Origin: JAFGAV01 sp041479055
GTDB lineage: Bacteria; Acidobacteriota; Aminicenantia; Aminicenantales; JAFGAV01
NCBI GenBank assembly: GCA_963702835.1
Contig: OY969762.1
Location: forward strand, 2,914,001-2,978,000
Reading direction: 5' to 3'
DNA: 64,000 bases
Shown here: positions 43,395 to 50,897 of the stretch, piece after piece
Layout: every line of letters begins with the position of its first letter
Position numbering within the stretch: the stretch's first letter is position 1
The notes under the pieces: model-generated
Seen by the model: only the letters and a program-made list of their open reading frames with translations
Told to the model about the DNA's origin: nothing
Database searches by the model: none
Translations under genes and position numbers: made by a program

Positions 43395-44845
43395 TGAGCG
43401 CCGAAGCGACGGGCGGTCAGAAGGAAAAGATGGAGATCCCGAAAAAGAAGAAGCTCCGGCTGCCCCACACCCTGATCCTGATCTACGCCATGGTCGTCCT
43501 GACGGTAGCCGCCACCTGGATTGTGCGGGGCGGCGAGTATCAGCGCGTAGAGAGGGACGGCAAGCTGATGCCCGTCTCGGGCTCTTTCCATACCATCGAA
43601 CGCCGGCCTCAGGGGCTGGGCGCCCTATTCATCTCGCCCATCAAAGGGTTCGTCGATGCGGCCCAGATCATCGTCTTCGTCCTGCTTGTCGGCGGCGCCT
43701 TCGCCGTCATCCAGAAGACGGGCGCCGTGGCGGCCTTTATCCACAACCTGGCCTTGCGCTTCGGCCGGAGCGGGGCCCTGCGCGCGCTCCTCATCCCGGC
43801 GACCATGGTCATATTCTCCCTGGGCGGCGCCATCTTCGGCATGTGCGAGGAAACGATGCCCTTCATCCTCATCTTCGTGCCGCTGGCCCTGTCCCTGGGC
43901 TACGACACCATCACCGGGGTGGCCATCCCCTTCGTGGGCGCGGCGGCCGGGTTCGCCGGCGCCTTCTTCAACCCCTTCACCGTGGGCATCGCCCAGGGCA
44001 TCGCCAAGCTGCCGCTTTATTCCGGGGTTGGTTTCCGGCTCATCATCTGGGCCGGGGGAACGGCCCTGGCCGTGGCCTTCGTTATGCGCTACGCCGCCCG
44101 GGTCCGTCGCGACCCGCGCTCGAGCCCGGTCTTTGAGGAGGACGAGGAAAGACGCCGGACGCTGGACCTGGACAAGATCGGCCGGGAAAAGGTGGAGGTC
44201 ACGTTCCGCCACAAGCTGGTGCTTATTCTCTTTCTGCTGGGCATGGCCCTGCTTGTATTCGGCATCCTGAAATACAAGTGGTACATCAACGAGATCGCCG
44301 GACTGTTCCTGGCCCTGGGCATCCTGTCGGGGATCGTCGGCCGGCTGAGCGGGGAGGACACGGCCCGCTCCTTTGTCGAGGGCGCCAAGGATATGGTCAA
44401 CGCCGCCCTGATCATCGGTTGCGCCCGGGCCATCCTGGTGGTGGCCACCGACGGCAGGATCATGGACTCCATGCTCCACGGCATGGAGACGGCCATCGCC
44501 CGCTTTCACCCCGTGCTCAGCGCCCAGCTTATGTTTTTCTCCCAGTGCGTCATCAACTTCTTCGTTCACTCGGGCACGGCCCAGGCGGCCTTGACCATGC
44601 CCATCATGGCTCCCCTGGGCGACCTGGTGGGCATCACCCGGCAGACTTCGGTGTTCGCCTTCCAGTTAGCCGAGTACATCAACCCCATCCTGCCCACCTC
44701 GGGGGTGACCATGGGCGTGCTGGGGTTGGCCCGGCTGCGCTGGGACAAATGGGCCCGCTGGTTCCTGCCCCTGATGCTGGGCTGGGTCGTTTGGGGGCTT
44801 CTGGCCCTTGTGCCGGCCGTGCTGTTGCGCTGGGGGCCTTTCTAA
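43394..44845 (+). CDS. YfcC-family transporter (DcuC superfamily)
   Basis: 483 residues with about 12 helices. Segments such as LPHTLILIYAMVVLTVAATWIV, GGAIFGMCEETMPFILIF, AGFAGAFFNPFTVGIAQ and NFFVHSGTAQAALTMPIMAPL are typical of YfcC proteins, which are linked to basic amino acids and their dipeptides or to C4-dicarboxylates. Translationally coupled to the cyanophycinase-like gene, so a role with beta-Asp-Arg or arginine is a fair guess. Confidence 0.85.
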   Translation: MSAEATGGQKEKMEIPKKKKLRLPHTLILIYAMVVLTVAATWIVRGGEYQRVERDGKLMPVSGSFHTIERRPQGLGALFISPIKGFVDAAQIIVFVLLVGGAFAVIQKTGAVAAFIHNLALRFGRSGALRALLIPATMVIFSLGGAIFGMCEETMPFILIFVPLALSLGYDTITGVAIPFVGAAAGFAGAFFNPFTVGIAQGIAKLPLYSGVGFRLIIWAGGTALAVAFVMRYAARVRRDPRSSPVFEEDEERRRTLDLDKIGREKVEVTFRHKLVLILFLLGMALLVFGILKYKWYINEIAGLFLALGILSGIVGRLSGEDTARSFVEGAKDMVNAALIIGCARAILVVATDGRIMDSMLHGMETAIARFHPVLSAQLMFFSQCVINFFVHSGTAQAALTMPIMAPLGDLVGITRQTSVFAFQLAEYINPILPTSGVTMGVLGLARLRWDKWARWFLPLMLGWVVWGLLALVPAVLLRWGPF

Positions 44846-45043
44846 AACCTGAAAATAAACCCGAGCAGGGCGAAGAAACCGCTGAAATCGATATTGGCCT
44901 GCCGGACGTCGGTAACCCCTGTTCCGGAAGGCGCTATAGAGCTCATAATAAGCAGGGGAAAATTCCCGTAAGGGAGGTCGTTCACCCTTTCGAAATAGAG
45001 ATTATAAATGTCAATATTTTTCGGCCTTATATATATCTATTGA
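44842..45043 (-). pseudogene. 3' remnant of an outer-membrane beta-barrel gene
   Basis: On the minus strand the last codons read RQANIDFSGFFALLGFIFRF then TAG, a final beta-strand ending in Phe as in outer-membrane proteins. Upstream, the frame IDIYNLYFERVNDLPYGNFP and, in another frame, AYYELYSAFRNRGY read like further barrel strands, so one or two frameshifts are needed to join them. An in-frame stop precedes it and no start exists. It overlaps the end of the YfcC gene by 4 nt. Confidence 0.4.
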
Positions 45044-45220
45044 TTAGAATCATCGCAAAAAGCAGGAGCCAGTCCAGAAACACAGCGGAGGCAACCTTTT
45101 TGCTCCCTCCCGAATCTTTAGGGGTGAGGAGCGAAACCCGTGATAGGTTCCCCAGCCCTGGTCAAGAGCGCCGGAATCGGCGATAATCAGCCTCAGCCTT
45201 TTGAGGAGCTGTCCGGCGCA

Positions 45221-45817
45221 ATGACCCGATCCCAACTCCAACCTCAACCCCAACCCCTCTCCCCGCTCCAGGCCGACGAAGCCCTGGCCGACCTTATCCG
45301 AAGGGGCGCCGTGGGCGATGAAAGCGCTCTAGAGGCCATCTACCATCGATTCAAGGCCGCCCTCTTTAACCTGGCCTGCCGCTACACCGGCAACGCCGCG
45401 GCGGCCGAGGATGTGCTCCAGGAAGTATTCCTCAAAGTTTTCACTCATCTCAGCGAAGTCAACAATGTCGTCACCTTTCCCGGCTGGCTCTACCGTATTA
45501 CGGTCAACGCCAGCCTCAGCTACCTCAGGTCACGGAAGGTTGAGAGGCGAAGCTCTGTTCCGTTGAGCGATGTTGAGGGCGTTCTGGCCGCCTCCTCGAA
45601 GGAGGAGACGGGCAGCAGGCTGAGAAAACCCCTGGAGGAAGCCATCCAGACACTGCCCAAGCGCCTGAAAATCGTTTTCCTGATGCACGACGTCCAGGGG
45701 TTCAAACATGAGGAGATCGCCGGTATCCTGGGCTGCACGGTAGGGACATCCAAGTCCCACCTCTTTAAGGCCAGGATGAGGCTCCGGGACCGCCTCCTCA
45801 AGGCCGGCGCCGTATAA
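45221..45817 (+). CDS. ECF-type RNA polymerase sigma factor
   Basis: 198 residues from the ATG 10 nt after gaggag; a GTG at 45140 gives a longer form. Region 2: AIYHRFKAALFNLACRYTGN and EDVLQEVFLKVF; region 4: LPKRLKIVFLMHDVQGFKHEEIAGILGCTVGTSKSHLFKARMRLR. Directs RNA polymerase to a small envelope-related regulon. Followed 12 nt later by its zinc-finger anti-sigma gene and a DUF4097 gene. Confidence 0.9.
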   Translation: MTRSQLQPQPQPLSPLQADEALADLIRRGAVGDESALEAIYHRFKAALFNLACRYTGNAAAAEDVLQEVFLKVFTHLSEVNNVVTFPGWLYRITVNASLSYLRSRKVERRSSVPLSDVEGVLAASSKEETGSRLRKPLEEAIQTLPKRLKIVFLMHDVQGFKHEEIAGILGCTVGTSKSHLFKARMRLRDRLLKAGAV

Positions 45818-45829
45818 GGAGTGACAAAC

Positions 45830-46542
45830 ATGAGATGCCGTCATGCGCAAAGAGATATCAGCGAATCTGTGGACGGGACCCTGAGCCCCGCCCGCGAGGC
45901 ATCCCTTAAGCGCCATCTGGAAGGATGCGCTGAGTGCCGTGCCGTTCTGAAAGACCTGCAGGCCATCGCCGGCGAGGCGAAGGGGCTGGAAAAGCTCCTC
46001 CCCCCGACCGCGTCTGGCTCAAGATCCGGGCGGGGCTTCGGGATAAGCGCGCCGCAGTCGGCGGCCGTTCCGTCAGGCCGGCCGCGCATCGGCCTGCCTT
46101 CTCTTTCGGCTCTCCCCGCCTCCGGCTGGCTTTTGCCTCCAGCCTGGCCCTGCTTATCATCGCCGCGGGGTTGTTCTATTTCCAGCCCTGGCGCAAGGCC
46201 ATGCCTGTTGAAAAGGCGGCCCTGGAGCGCCGGACGCTGGACAAGCTCAATGAAGCGGAAGGGCACTACCGGCAGGCCATCCAGGCCTTGAACGAAGCGG
46301 TGGCCGCCCAGGCGGCGGAGGGAAGCCTCAGCCCTGAGCTGGTCCGAGTCTTCCGAGCCAACCTGGCGACCGTGGACGCCTCGATCCAGGCTTGCTTGCA
46401 GGTCGTGCGGCAAGACCCTCGGGACCTCAAGGCCCAGAACGCGCTGCTGGAGGCCTATAAGGGCAAGGTCATGATCCTGACCGCGTGGGCTTCCGTCCAA
46501 AAAGACGCCGGGCCGGCACAAAGAAGCGGAATGACGCTTTAA
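45830..46542 (+). pseudogene. Zinc-finger anti-sigma factor, frameshifted at a C6 run
   Basis: The start ATG lies 8 nt after aaggag. The zinc-binding motif is H29-x3-C33-x2-C36 (RHLEGCAECRAVL), with C3 nearby. At the run of six C at 46000-46005 the reading frame breaks. The downstream half, in the frame one base back, reads PDRVWLKIRAGLR, then a membrane helix (FASSLALLIIAAGLFYF) and an alpha-helical extracytoplasmic tail ending at 46542. One more C would restore a normal about 237-residue anti-sigma factor. The break is a sequencing slip, a true mutation or translational slippage. Confidence 0.75.
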
Positions 46543-46576
46543 AAATAAATAAGTGAAATACGAAAGGAGAAATATC

Positions 46577-47560
46577 ATGATCCTGAAGAGAATGACAAGC
46601 CTGGTGGCCGCCCTGGCCCTTCTGGCCTTGGTGGCGGTGCCCGCCGCAGCGGGCGACGACGAAAGTGTGAAATTCGAGGAGAAGTTCCAGCAGACCGAAA
46701 AGCTGGCTCTTGACGGAAAAGTTTACCTGCAAAATATTTCCGGAAACATCAAGGTCCTGACCTGGAACAAAGAAGAAGTCAACATCGATGCCTTGAAGGT
46801 CTCCAAGGCCGGCACCCTGGAGAAGGCCAAGGAAAACGCCGCCCTGGTGAAGATCGAGGTCAGCCGGAATGACGGCCGGCTGGAGATCCTGACCAAGTAC
46901 TTGGAAGGCAGTTCGCGCCATGAGCACGGCGGCCTGAACGTGTCGGTGACCTACAACCTGACCGTCCCGGCCAAGGCCGAGGTGGAGATCCGCGACGTCA
47001 GCGGCAACGTCTCAGCCGAGAATATCGGCGGCTACGCCAAGCTGGAGAGCGTGAGCGGCGACGTCGTGATCGTCAAGGCGGCCAAGGGCGGGGTGTTCAA
47101 CACCGTCAGCGGCGACGTCAACGTGAGCGACATCTCCGGAGACCTCAAGATCAAGGCCGTCTCGGGCGACATCACTCTCACCAAAGCGGCGGGGTCGGTG
47201 AACGCCGAGACCGTCTCCGGTGACGTGGAGATCAAAGGCCTGAGCGGGGCCAAATCAGTGGACATCAACGTCCTGAGCGGCGACGTCACCTTCGACGGCG
47301 TGCTGGAAAAAGACGGCCGTTACAGCTTCCAGAGCCACAGCGGCGATATCACCGTCACTCTGCCCGAGAGCGCGGCCTTCGATTTCTCCTGCAAATCTTT
47401 CAGCGGCGATATCAGCTCCGACTTCAAAGTGATCGTGGAGATGATGGGCAGCCTCAAGCATGGGCATGCCAGGCCCGATATCCGCGGCCAGGTCAACGGC
47501 GGCGGCGCCGACCTCAGCCTCACCACCTTCAGCGGCGACATCAACGTGAAGAAGCGCTGA
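46577..47560 (+). CDS. DUF4097-family beta-repeat protein
   Basis: 327 residues with signal peptide at 1-23 (ending AAAGDD). The body is built of short beta-helix-like repeats centred on SGDV/SGDI: ESVSGDVVIV, NTVSGDVNVSDISGDLKI, KAVSGDITL, ETVSGDVEI, SFSGDIS, TFSGDINV. DUF4097/DUF4098 proteins often follow ECF sigma/anti-sigma pairs and may be adhesin-like or regulatory in the envelope. Ends the operon before the terminator at 47580. Confidence 0.85.
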   Translation: MILKRMTSLVAALALLALVAVPAAAGDDESVKFEEKFQQTEKLALDGKVYLQNISGNIKVLTWNKEEVNIDALKVSKAGTLEKAKENAALVKIEVSRNDGRLEILTKYLEGSSRHEHGGLNVSVTYNLTVPAKAEVEIRDVSGNVSAENIGGYAKLESVSGDVVIVKAAKGGVFNTVSGDVNVSDISGDLKIKAVSGDITLTKAAGSVNAETVSGDVEIKGLSGAKSVDINVLSGDVTFDGVLEKDGRYSFQSHSGDITVTLPESAAFDFSCKSFSGDISSDFKVIVEMMGSLKHGHARPDIRGQVNGGGADLSLTTFSGDINVKKR

Positions 47561-47579
47561 GCTTTTTTGAACAGATGAG

Positions 47580-47613
47580 GGGCAGCTCCCCGGCGGGGGC
47601 TGCCCTTTTTATT
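47580..47613 (+). terminator. Rho-independent terminator
   Basis: GGGCAGCTCCC-CGGC-GGGGGCTGCCC forms an 11-bp stem with one G-T pair, followed at once by TTTTTATTT. It ends the sigma/anti-sigma/DUF4097 operon. Confidence 0.9.
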
Positions 47614-47643
47614 TAGGGCCGCTCAGTTATAATATCCGATTCC

Positions 47644-48777
47644 ATGGACATCCGCCGGAAGGTTCACCTCATCAATTTCGGCCGCAAGCTGACGGTCAAT
47701 GCCGCCTTTTTTCTGGCCCCCCTCTATTTCCTGAAACTTGGGTTCAGCGGCTGGCAGATCGGGCTCATCGTGTCCATGATGGCCTTCGCCCCGCTGGTTG
47801 TCTCTTTCCCCACCGGCTTAGTCAACGACCGCTTCTCCATCAAGCACGTCATCCGCGCCTCGCTGCTGGCCCAGGCCGCCGCCTTCCTGGTGGTCAGCCG
47901 GGCCGGGCATTTCCCGCTCATAGCCGCCGCTTACCTCGTCCTGGGCATGTGCAATAACGTGCTCGACGTCTCGCTCAACAGCCTCTACTACAAGGACCAG
48001 GACGAGGAGAACCTGAACCGCAAATACTCGCGCCTGGCTTTCTGGCTCAACCTGGGCATGGCCGTGGGCACGGCCCTGGGCGGGCTGCTGGCCTATTTAA
48101 CCGGTTTTCCGCTGCTGTTCATCACCTTCGCCTTCCTGTCCCTGGCCTTGCTCCCGGCCGCGCGCGGCCTGGGCCCTGAGCGCTTTGAAGCCATTTCCTG
48201 GAGGGATTACGGCCGCGGTCTTTTCCGCCGGAAGACCCTTCTTTTCTGCCTGATGCTCTTCATCCTGACCCTGCACTGGGGCCTGGAAGGCACGATCTAC
48301 AGCCCCTTCCTGAAGGAGGCCTTCGGCCTGAACCTCCTCAAGCTCTCACTCTACATCTCGCTGGCCCTGTGCCTGACCGCCGCGGCTTCCTATTCCATAG
48401 GCTTTCTGCGTTTTGACAGCCGCCGCAACAGCCGGCTTTTCACAGCAGCCCTCTTTCTGTCCGGCGCAGGCCTGGTCCTCATGACCTTCCGGCCGCTGGG
48501 CCTGTCCTTCGCCGGCCGCCTGATCCATGAGGCCGGCGACGGGCTGCTGGCGGCGACCGTCACCCTGACCATCTCGCGGCTTTTTGAGAAAAGGAGCATC
48601 GGCGGAAGCGCCGGCCTGCTGGTGGCCGTTTATACCATGGGCAATGTCGTCGGCGCCCAGGTCCTGGCCCCGCTCGGCTTCAAGCTCGGCCTGGCCGTGC
48701 CCTTCCTCCTGGCTGGCGGCCTTCTTGTGGCCGACTCCGGCTTCAGCTATTATGTCTTCCGGCGCGTGGAATACTGA
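47644..48777 (+). CDS. MFS transporter
   Basis: 377 residues, 11-12 helices. FYLKLGFSGWQIGLIVSMMAF in the first helices, FPTGLVNDRFSIKHVIRAS as the helix 2-3 loop motif, and the inter-domain loop around LGPERFEAISWRDYGRGLFRRK. Substrate unknown. The YgiQ gene begins 12 nt after its stop. Confidence 0.8.
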   Translation: MDIRRKVHLINFGRKLTVNAAFFLAPLYFLKLGFSGWQIGLIVSMMAFAPLVVSFPTGLVNDRFSIKHVIRASLLAQAAAFLVVSRAGHFPLIAAAYLVLGMCNNVLDVSLNSLYYKDQDEENLNRKYSRLAFWLNLGMAVGTALGGLLAYLTGFPLLFITFAFLSLALLPAARGLGPERFEAISWRDYGRGLFRRKTLLFCLMLFILTLHWGLEGTIYSPFLKEAFGLNLLKLSLYISLALCLTAAASYSIGFLRFDSRRNSRLFTAALFLSGAGLVLMTFRPLGLSFAGRLIHEAGDGLLAATVTLTISRLFEKRSIGGSAGLLVAVYTMGNVVGAQVLAPLGFKLGLAVPFLLAGGLLVADSGFSYYVFRRVEY

Positions 48778-48789
48778 TTTCCTGTTCCC

Positions 48790-50373
48790 ATGATTTCCCA
48801 GAAAGGTTCCGGGTTCGACATCATTCTCGTAAGCGGCGAGCCCTACGCCGACCACCCTCTGTCGGGCGTGGGCGTCATCGCCCGGGTGCTCGACGCAAAG
48901 GGCTACCGGGTCGGCGTCATCGGCCGGCCCGACTGGAATAGGGAGGCGGATTTCAAACGGCTGGGCCGGCCGCGGCTCTTTTTCGGTATCACCTCGGGCT
49001 CGATCGACAGCCTGCTGGTGAACTACACGGCCCTCAAGCGGAGCCGGGCCCGCGACCCCCATGCCCCCTTTGGCTCGGGCATGCCCGACCGGGCCGTGCT
49101 CGTTTACAGCAACATGGTGAGGCGCCTTTTCCCGGGCATTCCTATCGTCCTGGGCGGGGTGGAGGCCAGCCTTCGCCGCTTTGCCCATTATGATTACTGG
49201 GTAGACCGCGTCCGGCGCAGCATCCTCCTCGACTCACGGGCCGACATCCTGGCCTATGGCCCGGGCGAGCTTCAGGCGATCGAGATCGCCCGGCGCCTGG
49301 CCGAAGGCGGAGCTCTGGAAGGCATTGCCGGCACCTGTGTTGTCCGCGGCGAGCTGCCGCCGGGTTTTAAGGAGCTGCCTTCGTTCGAAGAAGTGAGCGC
49401 CTCAAAAGAGAAATTCTGCGAGGCCCAGAACCTTTTCTCCATTCGCCGGGCCCTGGCCCAGCGTCATGCCGAGAGATGGGTCCTCCAGCATCCCGCGCCC
49501 GACTACACGACGGAGGACCTGGACTGGATCTACAGCCTGCCTTTCAAGCGCGAAATCCCGGCCGATTATCCAGAGCTCGAGATGGGCCGCTTCTCGGTAG
49601 TTACCCACCGCGGCTGCGTCGGCCGCTGCTCTTTCTGCGCCCTGACCCTCCTCCAGGGCGACCGCATCGTGAGCCGCAGCGAGGAATCCATCCTGGACGA
49701 AGTGAAGAGCATCACGCGCCACCCCGAGTTCAAAGGCTACGTGGACGACCTGGGCGGCCCCACCGCCAATATGTTCGGCATGGACTGTCCGCGCCGGGAG
49801 AGCTGCCGGCGCGAGGACTGCCTGTCCTGCCCCAAGCTCGACCGTAGCCACAGCCGGCTCATTGAGCTCCTGAGGGCTGTTCGCCGGGTGCCGGGGTTGA
49901 AGAAAGCTTTTGTCCGGAGCGGGGTCCGCTACGATTTGGCCCTGGAGAGCCCGGAATATGTCCGGGAGCTGTGCGGCCATCATGTCTCCGGCCTGCTCAA
50001 GATCGCCCCCGAGCATGTCTCGCCGCGCGTCCTGCGCCTGATGAACAAGGGCGGGGGAAAGGCCGCCCTGGAGAAGTTCCGCAAGCTGTTCCAGGAAGCC
50101 GGCCGGGGCCGGAAGCAGCACCTGAAATATTACTTCATGGTTGCCCATCCCGGGACCTCGGACAAAGAGGCCGGCGAGCTGGCCCGGGAAGTCCGGCGCC
50201 TCGAGGCAGGCGGCGAGAAGCCCGTGGAGGGCGTTCAGATCTTCACCCCGACGCCCATGACCCGCTCAGCCTGCATGTATAGGACCGGCCTGGACCCGGC
50301 GACAGGGGAGGCGGTGCATGTGCCCAGGACGTATGAAGAGAAGAAGAAGCAGAAAAAAGATCTGTTGAAATGA
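48790..50373 (+). CDS. ygiQ: YgiQ-family radical SAM protein
   Basis: 527 residues. The N-terminal region (GEPYADHPLSGVGVIARVLD, GRPDW, FFGITSGSIDSLLVNYTALK) and the cluster motif C276-x3-C280-x2-C283 (HRGCVGRCSFCAL) are those of YgiQ/UPF0313. A second Cys group (CPRRESCRREDCLSCP) is also typical. Shorter than the E. coli protein (about 739), lacking its C-terminal extension. Biochemical role not established. Confidence 0.92.
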   Translation: MISQKGSGFDIILVSGEPYADHPLSGVGVIARVLDAKGYRVGVIGRPDWNREADFKRLGRPRLFFGITSGSIDSLLVNYTALKRSRARDPHAPFGSGMPDRAVLVYSNMVRRLFPGIPIVLGGVEASLRRFAHYDYWVDRVRRSILLDSRADILAYGPGELQAIEIARRLAEGGALEGIAGTCVVRGELPPGFKELPSFEEVSASKEKFCEAQNLFSIRRALAQRHAERWVLQHPAPDYTTEDLDWIYSLPFKREIPADYPELEMGRFSVVTHRGCVGRCSFCALTLLQGDRIVSRSEESILDEVKSITRHPEFKGYVDDLGGPTANMFGMDCPRRESCRREDCLSCPKLDRSHSRLIELLRAVRRVPGLKKAFVRSGVRYDLALESPEYVRELCGHHVSGLLKIAPEHVSPRVLRLMNKGGGKAALEKFRKLFQEAGRGRKQHLKYYFMVAHPGTSDKEAGELAREVRRLEAGGEKPVEGVQIFTPTPMTRSACMYRTGLDPATGEAVHVPRTYEEKKKQKKDLLK

Positions 50374-50392
50374 GAATAATTATTGATATAAT
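50365..50392 (+). promoter_or_regulatory. Sigma-70-like promoter for the CHAT gene
   Basis: TTGAAA (50365-50370), 16-nt spacer, TATAAT (50387-50392), about 90 nt before the first CHAT gene start at 50481. It lies over the stop of ygiQ. The segment that follows (50399-50421) holds a palindrome around gcatgc with a T run. Confidence 0.45.
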
Positions 50393-50480
50393 CGTTTAAA
50401 AATAAAGCATGCTTTTTATTTAGGGGTAATATTTATCTAGATTATGATTTTTTTTAAGATTGATAGAGATAAGAACAAGA

Positions 50481-50897
50481 ATGCCTAGGATCTTATTTTA
50501 TTTCTTTATCTTATCGTTGGCTTTTTCTTTTGGATTTCAAAACAAGGCGTATTGTAATCAACATGATAACTGTAGTTATTATTGCAGGTATCTAAAATTG
50601 ATGGCGGCATTTGCCCAGGCTAAAGTACTCCAGAACGATGGATTTCTGAATGAGTCGATCATTAGTTTCAATAATGCGCTTTTGTTAGCCAGAAAATTGA
50701 GAGATCAAAATGCTGAAATCCAATGTCTTATGGCTTTGGGAATTCTCAACTGGGACAAAGGCGATGCGGATTTGTCAACGAACTATTATACAGAGGCTTT
50801 AAAGATCGCTCAAGAAAAGAGATTTGCCAAAGAAGCCGAAATATGCAACATCGCTATTAGCATTCATTTGCTATTCAAAGAAGCAAAAAATATTTAG
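50481..50897 (+). CDS. CHAT-TPR protein 1, N-terminal fragment before a frameshift
   Basis: 138 residues. Signal peptide at 1-25 (RILFYFFILSLAFSFGFQNKAYC) and the first TPR motifs (ESIISFNNALLLARKLRDQNAE, LSTNYYTEALKIAQE). The frame ends at a TAG just after a run of six A (50885-50890). The downstream part continues in the +1 frame at 50824-53343 with IFRLNKNYAKAKDRYLSATN, matching KLFRQIGKINKSIDSFRKAI in the intact paralogue at 56177-59149. So this and the next entry are one gene of about 954 residues interrupted by a single extra base or read through by slippage. Confidence 0.7.
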   Translation: MPRILFYFFILSLAFSFGFQNKAYCNQHDNCSYYCRYLKLMAAFAQAKVLQNDGFLNESIISFNNALLLARKLRDQNAEIQCLMALGILNWDKGDADLSTNYYTEALKIAQEKRFAKEAEICNIAISIHLLFKEAKNI

